Origin: Shewanella frigidimarina
Lineage (GTDB): Bacteria > Pseudomonadota > Gammaproteobacteria > Enterobacterales > Shewanellaceae
Direction: 5' to 3'
Length of the DNA: 64,000 bases
Assembly (NCBI RefSeq): GCF_003797125.1
Contig: NZ_RKKE01000006.1
Span: forward strand, 62,001-126,000
Of this stretch, positions 37,016-46,197 are shown piece after piece. The notes under the pieces were generated by a model. That model made no database searches. It was not told where the DNA came from and was given only the letters and a program-made list of their open reading frames with translations. Numbering within the stretch: position 1 is the stretch's first letter; every line of letters begins with the position of its first letter. The translations under genes and the position numbers were made by a program.

Positions 37016-37338
37016 CTCTATTACAGTATAACGAGTTTAGTTAATGAGCATTACATGATTAAAAAAACATCTCTCTTTTAAAAGAACAGCAACAACATAA
37101 CCCTATGAAATGGATTTATATCAAACACATTATACGTTTAGGGTTGTTCGCAAAAAGTGCCCATATTGGTTAGCGATATTTAGCTAACTCAATGACACAA
37201 AAACAGTACTATCATCTAGTTTTGGTCACGATGTCACCTTGACACAACAGCACGAAAAAACAGTGTCAGCAGCATAAACTCGGGGGATTAAAAATCAGCA
37301 TTAGTGAAGAGTAAACTCATCATTGTGAGTGATTTACC

Positions 37339-37352
37339 TTGATATATCTCAA
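37339..37352. promoter_or_regulatory. weak FNR/EtrA-like site before the exporter operon
   Basis: TTGATATATCTCAA differs from the FNR consensus by one base in the second half-site. It is about 141 bp upstream of the periplasmic adaptor gene. Confidence 0.35.
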
Positions 37353-37492
37353 CAAGTTGACTCAGATCACATTGCTGTTGCAGCTTAGTATTACACTTAA
37401 TTTAAATGACACCTCAAGTGTGGCGTGTGCTATCGACTAACTTCACGTTCTCCAGCCTTGTATCGATGCTCAAATAATGAGAGGCCCATAAT

Positions 37493-38791
37493 ATGACATC
37501 AGATAAACAACAACCGACAACATCACACGATACTGATATTCGTCAAACGTTAGGACTCGATAAGTCTAGTGCAAAGCACAAGTTTGCGGGTAAATGGTTT
37601 TGGATTGTTGGGGGAATTGTTATTGTTATCATTGTAGTATGGCAAATATTCACTAACGGCCAATCGCAAACTATTCACTATAAAACGGCCAATGCCAACC
37701 GTGGATTATTGAGTATAACGGTTACCGCTACTGGCACGCTCGAACCCGTCAATCAGGTTGAAGTGGGCTCAGAAATTTCTGGCACAATTAAAACAGTATT
37801 GGTCGATTTTAATGATTACGTTAAAAAGGACCAAGTACTTGCGCGCATGGATACAGATCAATTGCAGGCCAAGGTAAACCAAGCTAAAGCATCTCTTGAC
37901 TGGGCAAAAGCGCAGGTTAAACAAGTTGAAGCGACCATTATCGAAACCAAAAACAGCTTAAGTCGTTCCCGAGAACTCGCTAAAACGGGCATGTGTTCAG
38001 TACAAGAATGTGAAGCATCACAAGCGACATATGATCGCACTGTAGCCAATCTTGCAAGTGCTAAAGCCCAAGTCGTACAGTCGCAAGCAGCGCTTGATTC
38101 AGAGTTAACCACACTAGCAAAAGCCACCATACATTCACCGATTGATGGCATTGTGTTAATTCGTGATGTTGAACCAGGGCAGACCATGGCTGCCTCATTT
38201 CAAACACCGGTGATGTTTACCTTGGCAGAAAACCTCACTCAAATGGAATTACACGTAGACGTAGATGAAGCCGATGTTGGCCAGATTAGCGTGGGACAAG
38301 AGGCATTGTTTACTGTGGATGCTTATGCCAATCGAAATTTTCCAGCCAAAATTTCTGAGGTTCATTTTGCTTCTCAAACCGTTGATGGTGTGGTGACCTA
38401 TGAAACCGTACTAATTGTCGATAATTCAGCCTTATTACTGCGTCCTGGGATGACGGCCACCGCGGATATTTTAGTTAAACAAGTATCCGATGCATTGCTG
38501 GTTCCCAATGCAGCCTTGCGTTTCAGTCCTCCAGAACAGGAGCAACAAGCCGCTAGCAGTGGCGGCTTAATGAGTAATTTACTTCCACGACCTCCAAGCA
38601 GCTCACAACCTCAAGAACACGCAGTAAACAGCAACAAAAATCAACAACACATATGGACATTACGCGACGGCCAACCCATTTCCATAGAAGTCACCACCGG
38701 ATCGAGTGATGGAATTAACACTGAAATCACTGCTGGCGACATTGAAACGGGCATGGCATTAATTATCGATACCATCAGTAACAAACAGTGA
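37493..38791 (+). CDS. MacA-like periplasmic adaptor (HlyD/RND type)
   Basis: A 432-residue membrane-fusion protein. A single N-terminal transmembrane helix (about 33-50) precedes a lipoyl-like half motif, a coiled-coil hairpin (about 120-205), the second lipoyl half, a beta-barrel and a membrane-proximal domain. A Gln/Ser-rich insertion lies near 340-385. It links the inner-membrane ABC pair encoded next to an outer-membrane TolC-type channel, which is not encoded here. GAGAGG precedes ATG 37493. Confidence 0.88.
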   Translation: MTSDKQQPTTSHDTDIRQTLGLDKSSAKHKFAGKWFWIVGGIVIVIIVVWQIFTNGQSQTIHYKTANANRGLLSITVTATGTLEPVNQVEVGSEISGTIKTVLVDFNDYVKKDQVLARMDTDQLQAKVNQAKASLDWAKAQVKQVEATIIETKNSLSRSRELAKTGMCSVQECEASQATYDRTVANLASAKAQVVQSQAALDSELTTLAKATIHSPIDGIVLIRDVEPGQTMAASFQTPVMFTLAENLTQMELHVDVDEADVGQISVGQEALFTVDAYANRNFPAKISEVHFASQTVDGVVTYETVLIVDNSALLLRPGMTATADILVKQVSDALLVPNAALRFSPPEQEQQAASSGGLMSNLLPRPPSSSQPQEHAVNSNKNQQHIWTLRDGQPISIEVTTGSSDGINTEITAGDIETGMALIIDTISNKQ

Positions 38792-39510
38792 AGGATATGA
38801 TGCAAAGCCAGCAACCCTCCCTGATTGAGCTCAGGGACGTCACCAAAGTTTATGGCTCAGGACAAGCAGAGATGCAGGCCTTGGGCGGAATAGATTTAAC
38901 CATCGAGCGCGGCGAGTTTGTGGCGGTGATGGGGCCTAGTGGATCAGGAAAATCAACCTGCATGAATGTGCTAGGTTGCTTAGATACACCAACTGCAGGC
39001 AGTTATAGGTTTGATGGTATTGATGTTGGTTCGTTAACTCGCGATCAATTAGCATTACTAAGACGTAACTATCTCGGTTTTGTGTTTCAGGGATTCAATT
39101 TACTTAACAGAACATCTGCACTGGAAAATGTTGAATTACCACTCATCTATCGAGGCATGCCAGCTGCTGAGCGTCGTGAGCATGCATTGAATGCACTCAA
39201 AGTAGTAGGCCTTAACGGCTGGGAAGATCACACCCCGGGAGAATTATCTGGTGGCCAACAACAACGAGTAGCGATTGCCCGCGCGATTGTGACTCAGCCC
39301 TCGGTGTTATTAGCCGATGAACCCACGGGTAATTTAGATTCATCGCGCAGTCGAGAAATAATGGAACTGTTAAGCTCATTTAATCGCGACCAAGGCATCA
39401 CCATCGTAATGGTGACTCATGAGCCAGACATGGCAGCATTTGCCAAACGCCAAATACACTTCCTCGATGGCTTAGTCGCTCATGATGCCAACAACCAAGG
39501 ACACAGCTGA
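38788..39510 (+). CDS. MacB-type ABC exporter ATPase
   Basis: A 240-residue ATPase of the LolD/MacB branch. Walker A GPSGSGKST (about 49-57), the signature LSGGQQQRVAIARA and Walker B VLLADEPTGNLD are all present. The start GTG overlaps the adaptor's stop (GTGA), so translation is coupled. Unlike E. coli MacB, where ATPase and permease are fused, here they are separate genes. Confidence 0.9.
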   Translation: MKDMMQSQQPSLIELRDVTKVYGSGQAEMQALGGIDLTIERGEFVAVMGPSGSGKSTCMNVLGCLDTPTAGSYRFDGIDVGSLTRDQLALLRRNYLGFVFQGFNLLNRTSALENVELPLIYRGMPAAERREHALNALKVVGLNGWEDHTPGELSGGQQQRVAIARAIVTQPSVLLADEPTGNLDSSRSREIMELLSSFNRDQGITIVMVTHEPDMAAFAKRQIHFLDGLVAHDANNQGHS

Positions 39511-40715
39511 TGTTATGGAATGCTTTATTATTGGCTATGCGAGAAATTCGTCGCAATGTTATGCGGTCATTTCTTACGGTTTTGGGTATTGTCATTGGCG
39601 TAGCGGCGGTGATTATTATGGTCACTATTGGTGGCGGTGCAACACAACAGGTGACACAGCAAATTTCGAGCCTGGGCAGTAACCTGTTAATGGTCTCTCC
39701 TGGTCAGCGAATGGGAATGGGCCAGCGGTCCTCAGCATCGGCATTTCGTCTCGATGATGCTGAAGCTATCAGCAGAGAAATAAGCAACATCAGCGCAGTT
39801 GCTCCCTCCGCATCGCAGAGTGTTACCGTCGTTTTCGGCAATGAGAACTGGAGTACCAGTATTAGCGGTTCAACCAATCAACTTTTTGAAGCCGGAAACT
39901 GGGAATTTAAATCGGGGCGTCAGTTTGTCGAAAGTGAATTACGAGCAGGCAAGGCTGTTTGCATAATAGGTGAAACCGTTCGCAAGGAATTGTTTGGGGA
40001 ACAAAACCCAATTGGACAAAAAATCCGCCTAGAAAAGCTGTCATGTGAAGTCATAGGGCTACTTAATTCCAAGGGGCAGTCAACAATGGGAATGGATCAG
40101 GACGATTTGGTGGTGATTCCGTTACGCACTTTTCAACGACGACTAGCGGGTAATCAGGATGTCAGACTGATCCAAATATCAGTTAAAGATGGCGTATCAA
40201 CCCAGAAAGTAGAACAAGCTGTGACTGAATTGCTGCGTGAACGTCGCCATATATCAGCCAATGAAGATGATGACTTTTCGGTAATGGATCTAAAAGAAAT
40301 CGCCAATATGCTAAGTGGTACAACACGAGTATTAACTATGCTACTGGGTGCCGTTGCTGCAGTGAGTTTACTGGTTGGCGGCATTGGCATTATGAACATC
40401 ATGTTGGTGTCGGTCACTGAACGAACACGAGAAATCGGCATTCGTCTAGCCATTGGCGCACTTGAACGAGAAGTCCTATTACAGTTTCTGGTCGAAGCCA
40501 TTGTGCTGTCTTCACTCGGCGGAATTGTCGGCATTATACTGGCATTGGCAGGCTCAGTTGCGCTAGCAAATTTAATACAAGTTCCGTTTGTATTCAACAT
40601 GAGTATTGTGGTGGTATCGTTTCTATTCTCTGCAGCTGTAGGCGTCATCTTTGGGTATTTCCCTGCCCGTAAAGCCGCGCAACTAGATCCAATAGAAGCC
40701 CTGCGTCATGAATAG
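39510..40715 (+). CDS. MacB-type ABC exporter permease (FtsX-like)
   Basis: A 401-residue permease. One N-terminal membrane helix (about 20-42) precedes a periplasmic MacB core domain (about 50-275). Three further helices and the conserved GIMNIMLVSVTERTREIGIR and ARKAAQLDPIEALRHE segments mark the FtsX/MacB family. The start ATG overlaps the ATPase stop (TGATG). Together the three genes form a tripartite exporter of antibiotics, peptides or siderophores; the substrate is unknown. Confidence 0.9.
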   Translation: MLWNALLLAMREIRRNVMRSFLTVLGIVIGVAAVIIMVTIGGGATQQVTQQISSLGSNLLMVSPGQRMGMGQRSSASAFRLDDAEAISREISNISAVAPSASQSVTVVFGNENWSTSISGSTNQLFEAGNWEFKSGRQFVESELRAGKAVCIIGETVRKELFGEQNPIGQKIRLEKLSCEVIGLLNSKGQSTMGMDQDDLVVIPLRTFQRRLAGNQDVRLIQISVKDGVSTQKVEQAVTELLRERRHISANEDDDFSVMDLKEIANMLSGTTRVLTMLLGAVAAVSLLVGGIGIMNIMLVSVTERTREIGIRLAIGALEREVLLQFLVEAIVLSSLGGIVGIILALAGSVALANLIQVPFVFNMSIVVVSFLFSAAVGVIFGYFPARKAAQLDPIEALRHE

Positions 40716-41153
40716 CCTTTATCCTCAACGCAAATTCGGTTTATTGTGCTTCTATGGTGTTAATTACGTCCCAATCAGTGCGAGATAAATCAACCGGTTA
40801 TACTGGAATCTAGTTAACAACTCTAATGAACTCGAAGAGTGAATGTCACCTTTAATGTCAATAATCCACATTGTCATTTGTTTAAGCAAATTAACTCAAT
40901 ATCTGACCACACAGAAATGCTTTACGGACAATAGCAGAACAGCAGTGCTACTATAGCGAATAACCTAAATAGATTATCGTTTGCCTTGGTTACATCACTA
41001 TCATTACCGGTTAATAAATGAAGATAACTAATGGCCTCTGCGACAGCGATATATTCGACCACAATGTCGAACGTCAATATTGTCGTGTTTACTCGTATAA
41101 TGCTAAATAGATATTAACAATTCTTTAGTCATCACAAACTAGCAGGTCTATTC
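40716..41153. other. intergenic region before the cNMP-CBS-DUF294 gene
   Basis: About 440 bp with no supported gene or strong terminator. It should hold the promoter of the two-gene unit that follows. Confidence 0.3.
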
Positions 41154-43031
41154 ATGACAGCCGAAGTACTCGAAATTCAGAGCTTTATTGCTCAGTACGC
41201 CCCCTTTGATCAGCTTCCAGAACAAGTCTTAATTGACGTTGCCAAAAGTGTTGAGATTTCTTATTACCGCACAGACAGCATGATTGTTAACTTTAATGAC
41301 AACATTAAAGAGCTTTATATGATCCGCAGCGGAGTCGTAGAGTTATATCGCCGTAAAGGTGAACTTTATAATCGTTTAGACCAAGGTCAGTTATTTGGGC
41401 AAATGGGCTTATTAACCAATAATAAAGTACGTTTCCCCGCTAAAGCAGTAAAAGATACGCTGGTTTACTGTATTCCTGAGTCTGTATTCAATGACTTATG
41501 CGAGAATTATGATGATTTTGCTGATTTCGTTGAAGCTGAGGATACCACCCGTTTAAAACAAGCGGTAAAGGGTAAAACCGATGATGCTAATGCACTAACC
41601 ACCTCAAAAGTGAAAACCTTAGTTACCAGAGAGCCTGTGGTTCTATCTTGCCATAGCTCCATACAAGTGGTGGCCAAAATAATGGCCGAGCAAAACATTT
41701 CTGCGGTATTAATAAATGACCCTGATATAGATGATCAACAAGATAGCAGTTTTGTGGGTATTATTACCGAACATGATCTCTGCGCTAAAGTCATCGCTGC
41801 CGGAGTTAATGTAGATAATCCTATTTCACAAGTCATGTCGACCAGTTTAATATCGCTGGATCATAACGCATACATTTTTGAAGCTATGTTGCTTATGCTG
41901 CGCAATAATATTGATCATCTACCTATCTTAAAAAATAAAAAACCGATTGGTCTTATTGAAGTTGCGGATATCATTCGCTACGAATCACAAAATAGTTTGT
42001 TGTTTGTAAGCAGTATCTTCCAACAAAATAGTTGCGAAGATTTAGTGCTACTTTCTGCGCAGTTAAAAAACTGCTTCGTACGCATGGTTAATGAAGATGC
42101 CAATTCACACATGGTCGGACGGGCAATGTCTGAAATTGGTCGTAACTTTAAACAACGTTTGTTAGAACTAGCAGAAGAAAAATTCGGCCCACCGCCTGTT
42201 CCTTATTGCTTTTTAGCACTGGGGTCGATGGCCCGTGATGAACAGCTAATGGTGACCGACCAAGATAATGCCATTATCCTTGATAACAGCTATAACGCTG
42301 CGTTACATGGTGAGTATTTTGCGAAGCTAGCAGATTTTGTTTGCGATGGTTTAGCCGCCTGCGGTTATAGTTACTGCACTGGTGATATTATGGCAAGCAA
42401 CCCAGAATACCGTAAAACTCGTGCTCAATGGGAAGATTGTTTCGGTGATTGGATAGAAAATCCTAACCCGCAAGCTTTATTAAACTGCTCTATTTTCTTT
42501 GATCTTACCGGTGTTTATGGCCGAGTAAAATGGGCGGAACAGCTAAATGCATTTATCTTAAGTAAGGCCAAGAAAAACAACCGTTTTCTAGCCTGTTTAG
42601 CGCACAATGCCCTCAACCGAAAACCACCACTTGGATTCTTTAAAGATTTTGTGATGGAAAAAGATGGTCGTCATAACAACTCTATTAATTTGAAACGTCG
42701 TGGTACTGCACCATTGGCAGATTTGATCCGAGTACACGCATTAGCAATCGGCTCGCAATCGCAAAACTCATTTGAACGTTTAGAAGATATTATCGACGCA
42801 GGCATTCTGCCAACATCAAAGGGCGAAGATTTACAACATGCTATGGAGCTTATCTCTCTGGTACGTTTACGTCATCAATCAACGGATATAGAGTCTGGGA
42901 TTGAGCCTGATAATAATATTGAACCTGAAAGTATGTCAGATTTTGAAAGACGAAATCTTAAAGATGCCTTTTTAGTGTTAAGCAATGCGCAAAACTTTTT
43001 AAAATATCGCTACAGTTCGAACAAACTTTAA
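41154..43031 (+). CDS. cNMP-binding/CBS/DUF294 nucleotidyltransferase-like protein
   Basis: A 625-residue soluble protein. An N-terminal cyclic-nucleotide-binding fold (about 10-125), a CBS pair (about 150-280) and a DUF294 nucleotidyltransferase domain are visible. The last has LGSMARDEQLMVTDQDNAII (about 355-374), whose GS and DxD positions resemble GlnD/pol-beta active sites. A C-terminal helical domain follows. It may sense a nucleotide and modify a target. The exonuclease gene starts 10 bp downstream; this pair is, as I recall, found near acetate-use genes in related bacteria. The substrate is unknown. Confidence 0.85.
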   Translation: MTAEVLEIQSFIAQYAPFDQLPEQVLIDVAKSVEISYYRTDSMIVNFNDNIKELYMIRSGVVELYRRKGELYNRLDQGQLFGQMGLLTNNKVRFPAKAVKDTLVYCIPESVFNDLCENYDDFADFVEAEDTTRLKQAVKGKTDDANALTTSKVKTLVTREPVVLSCHSSIQVVAKIMAEQNISAVLINDPDIDDQQDSSFVGIITEHDLCAKVIAAGVNVDNPISQVMSTSLISLDHNAYIFEAMLLMLRNNIDHLPILKNKKPIGLIEVADIIRYESQNSLLFVSSIFQQNSCEDLVLLSAQLKNCFVRMVNEDANSHMVGRAMSEIGRNFKQRLLELAEEKFGPPPVPYCFLALGSMARDEQLMVTDQDNAIILDNSYNAALHGEYFAKLADFVCDGLAACGYSYCTGDIMASNPEYRKTRAQWEDCFGDWIENPNPQALLNCSIFFDLTGVYGRVKWAEQLNAFILSKAKKNNRFLACLAHNALNRKPPLGFFKDFVMEKDGRHNNSINLKRRGTAPLADLIRVHALAIGSQSQNSFERLEDIIDAGILPTSKGEDLQHAMELISLVRLRHQSTDIESGIEPDNNIEPESMSDFERRNLKDAFLVLSNAQNFLKYRYSSNKL

Positions 43032-43041
43032 AGGTTAACTC

Positions 43042-43758
43042 ATGACTAATTTCAGTAACCAGGCGATTTTAAACTGGCAAGCCTTTCTAGAATTAAAAGT
43101 GCAAAACAGTAAAGATAGACGCCTGCATGATTTCTATCATGCGGGAACTTATCACAATGAAACACCATTAAGTGATATTGAGTTTGTCGCATTGGATTTT
43201 GAAACAACTGGTTTAGATTCACAGAAAAACAGCATCATTAGTATTGGCTTAGTGCCATTTACCTTGCAGCGTATTTTCTGCCGTAAAGCAAAAAAATGGT
43301 ATCTCAACCCTAAAGATAAATTACAAGAAGACTCTATTATTATTCACGGTATCACCCACTCTGATTTACAAGATGCGCCTGATTTACTATTGATTTTAGA
43401 GCAGCTTTTAAATGAATTAGCCGGTAAAGTCGTGGTAGTGCATTATCGTCATATTGAGCGTGATTTTCTTGATCATACGCTACGCATGTTGATTAATGAA
43501 GGCATTGTGTTTCCGGTTATCGATACCATGCAGATTGAGGCTAATGTACAACGAGAAAAATCGCAGGGATTATTTAATTTCTTTAAAAGAAAACGCACAG
43601 AATCAATTCGCCTTGCAAATAGTCGTGAACGTTATCATTTGCCCGCTTATGCCCCTCATGATGCGTTAACTGATGCCATAGCCACCGCAGAGTTATTGCA
43701 GGCTCAAATTAAATATCATTTTAGTCCCGACACTGCGATTAAAAATTTATGGTTATAA
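43042..43758 (+). CDS. DEDDh 3'-5' exonuclease (DNA polymerase III epsilon-like)
   Basis: A 238-residue exonuclease. The DEDDh motifs are visible: Exo I LDFETTGLD (about 50-58), Exo II VVVHYRHIERDFL near 130, and Exo III HDALTDAIAT near 213, with the His-Asp catalytic pair. It resembles stand-alone PolC/DnaQ-like exonucleases rather than the replicative subunit. It is co-transcribed with the upstream cNMP-CBS-DUF294 gene. Its role in that pair is not established. Confidence 0.85.
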   Translation: MTNFSNQAILNWQAFLELKVQNSKDRRLHDFYHAGTYHNETPLSDIEFVALDFETTGLDSQKNSIISIGLVPFTLQRIFCRKAKKWYLNPKDKLQEDSIIIHGITHSDLQDAPDLLLILEQLLNELAGKVVVVHYRHIERDFLDHTLRMLINEGIVFPVIDTMQIEANVQREKSQGLFNFFKRKRTESIRLANSRERYHLPAYAPHDALTDAIATAELLQAQIKYHFSPDTAIKNLWL

Positions 43759-43782
43759 AGTTTAGCTGAACAGAAATATTTA

Positions 43783-43819
43783 TGAAAAAAAAGCCGATGA
43801 ATTAATCATCGGCTTTTTT
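43783..43819. terminator. bidirectional intrinsic terminator
   Basis: GCCGATGA (43793-43800) pairs with TCATCGGC (43806-43813), with an A-run on the left and a T-run on the right. It lies between the convergent exonuclease and BCCT genes and can serve both. Confidence 0.9.
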
Positions 43820-43875
43820 GTGTGAATTATTAAGTCCTGAAATGTGTTTGCACTTTAAGGACTTAATTTCAACAA

Positions 43876-45456
43876 TTAGCTTTTATTATGCTTTTCGGTA
43901 CGCATACCCATCAACAAACTGACACACATAACCAATAGAATAATGGTAAAGGGTAATCCAGTTGAAATAGCACCCGCTTGAAGTGCTTCAATCGCCTGAG
44001 TACCACCAACCCAAAGTAATACAGCTGCAATAGCACCTTCTATTACAGCCCAAAAGATGCGTTGAGGGATCGGAGCATCAATTTTACCACCAGCAGTAAT
44101 ACTGTCGATAACTAGTGAGCCTGAATCCGAAGAAGTAATAAAGAAAACCAGCACCAATAGCACAGCCAACATTGATAACAGATTACCTAAAGGCAACGAA
44201 TCAAACATTTGGAACATAGCTAGCGGAACTTCTGTTAATCCCTTACTGCCCAATGTACCCACATTATTGATAACTTGATCAATTGCGATACCACCAAATA
44301 CAGACATCCATAAAATAGTGACTACGGTTGGCACAATCAATACAGTGGAAAGAAATTCACGTACTGTACGACCGCGTGAGATACGAGCAATAAACATACC
44401 CACAAATGGTGACCATGAAATCCACCACGCCCAATAAAACACAGTCCAACCGTGCATCCAAGCTTCGTCTTCACGACCGATTGGATTACTCAATGGAATA
44501 ATATTCTTTATATAACCCATTACCGTTGTTGGAATTGTACCCATTGAAACAGCAAAAGTAACAAGTGCTACAAAAATGAGTAAAGCAACAGCTAGTAACA
44601 TATTGATATTACTAATGACTTTAACGCCGCCTTCAAGGCCGCGTACTACCGAGATAACAGCTAACAACGTCACTACTACAATAATAGTGATTTGTAGGGT
44701 TAAGCCGGCTTCAATGCCAAACACATGATGGAACCCAGCTGCAGCTTGTTGAGCACCTAAACCTAATGAGGTTGCTAGACCAAATAATGTGGCTAATACG
44801 GCGAAAATATCAATGATATGTCCAGGCCAGCCCCATGTGCGGTCACCCAATATAGGGTAAAAAGCAGATCGGATAGAAAGCGGCAAACCTTTGTTATAAG
44901 CAAAGAAAGCCATAGACAGCGCTACCACGCCATAAATTGACCAAGGATGTAACCCCCAATGGAACATTGTGGCACCAAGTGCAAGTTCTGCTGCTTCAGG
45001 TGTATTAGCAACCACATTCAATGGTGTTTCATACCAGCCGGTGTAATATGCTAAAGGTTCTGCAACGCCCCAAAACATCAAACCAATACCCATGCCTGCA
45101 GCAAAAAGCATTGCTATCCATGAAAGTCTTGAATAATCAGCTTTTGCATCATCTCCGCCTAAGCGAATTTTACCAAAAGGAGAAACGATTAATGCTAAGC
45201 AAAAAATCACAAAAATATTAGCAGACCACATAAAGAGACTGTCAAAGGTGCCGATAATTTGCCATTTTAAGCCATCTAAAAACTCTTTTGATGTTGCCGG
45301 ATCGATAATTAAGATTGCAATTAAAAAAGCAGCGATTAACCCTGCGCTTATCCCAAAAACGGCGTTATGAATATCAAAGCCCCATTTTTGGATGTTATCC
45401 TGTCCAACAGTATAATCGGTATTATCTATACTGTATTTGTCCTTATTTATCTTCAT
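43876..45456 (-). CDS. BCCT family betaine/choline/carnitine transporter
   Basis: A 526-residue, 12-helix secondary transporter. Diagnostic segments are MGIGLMFWGVAEPL (near 125) and FYWAWWISWSPFVGMFIARISRGRTVREF (near 345), the latter containing the conserved Trp-rich helix 8. I chose ATG 45454-45456 because GAGGG lies just upstream; the earlier start adds 24 atypical residues. Likely cargo is glycine betaine, choline or a related osmolyte, which fits with the ProVWX operon about 9 kb away. Confidence 0.9.
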   Translation of the reverse strand: MKINKDKYSIDNTDYTVGQDNIQKWGFDIHNAVFGISAGLIAAFLIAILIIDPATSKEFLDGLKWQIIGTFDSLFMWSANIFVIFCLALIVSPFGKIRLGGDDAKADYSRLSWIAMLFAAGMGIGLMFWGVAEPLAYYTGWYETPLNVVANTPEAAELALGATMFHWGLHPWSIYGVVALSMAFFAYNKGLPLSIRSAFYPILGDRTWGWPGHIIDIFAVLATLFGLATSLGLGAQQAAAGFHHVFGIEAGLTLQITIIVVVTLLAVISVVRGLEGGVKVISNINMLLAVALLIFVALVTFAVSMGTIPTTVMGYIKNIIPLSNPIGREDEAWMHGWTVFYWAWWISWSPFVGMFIARISRGRTVREFLSTVLIVPTVVTILWMSVFGGIAIDQVINNVGTLGSKGLTEVPLAMFQMFDSLPLGNLLSMLAVLLVLVFFITSSDSGSLVIDSITAGGKIDAPIPQRIFWAVIEGAIAAVLLWVGGTQAIEALQAGAISTGLPFTIILLVMCVSLLMGMRTEKHNKS

Positions 45457-46157
45457 AAACCCTCGGTTAGAGCCGCCTTGCCCTATTGATTTGATACTCG
45501 ATTGCATCTTAGATAAGGATTTTAACAAAATCGGAATGTGATTTCAGTCTTATTTCATTATCAGGTTAATTTTAAAATATAAAACATATAAATAATCATA
45601 TATTTAAATAACACAAGCTGCATTTTCACTTAACCGAACATGCACCATTCATCGAAATATCCGCAATATCTTTGGTCTTCCTCAGAAAATAGCCTCTTGC
45701 AGTAAAACATTAATGCCTTTTAGGTGTCGTGTTTGTTTGATGTTTGCATAAGCAATTACAGCTCATTCATCAATCACTCTGATCCACCAAACAGCACATC
45801 GTGGACCTTGTGAGTTTATACAGCTTCGCCTAGTGGAAATTTCTGAGCCAACCTTGCTACCACGTTCACTACAATTTCGGCTTAAATTTAGAAATCCTCA
45901 ATATGTAGCCAAGCTACCTTTAACTCTTAATGAGTTAATAATAATGTTCTTATGGGTAATGAAAAATCGGTATGGTTCAGGGCTATTTCTCAAAGGTATT
46001 AATTTGACCTTATTTAAATTTGTATTTTTAGGCGGGGAATGTTCAATGCTATTGGCGCACAGCAACTAAATATACTTTAGGCTGCTGTGCATTAGGTCTT
46101 TAGTCAATGAATTAACAACATAATTCCAATGTGTAGATTTTTATTGGTTGCATGCAC
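45457..46157. other. non-coding region between BCCT and chemoreceptor genes
   Basis: About 700 bp. An open frame at 45833-46069 lacks a convincing start and has no recognisable family, so I do not call it. No repeat or RNA gene was identified. Confidence 0.3.
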
Positions 46158-46195
46158 ATAAAATAATAATCATGCGCCGGATAGCGCAGATTATT
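46158..46195 (-). terminator. terminator of the chemoreceptor gene
   Basis: On the minus strand GATTATT...GCGC pairs with GCGC...AATAATC around a short loop and runs into ATTTTAT. It begins a few bases after the stop codon. Confidence 0.65.
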
Positions 46196-46197
46196 TA

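Larger units (their letters stand above)
36906..37492. other. divergent promoter region of cbpA and the MacAB-type exporter
   Basis: 587 bp without a supported gene. It holds two FNR/EtrA-like sites, annotated separately, one nearer each gene. No terminator or repeat of note is visible otherwise. Confidence 0.45.

Noticed and set aside
45833..46069. Open frame of 78 codons between BCCT and chemoreceptor genes
   Set aside because: No ribosome binding site, no recognisable domain and unusual composition; most likely a chance ORF.
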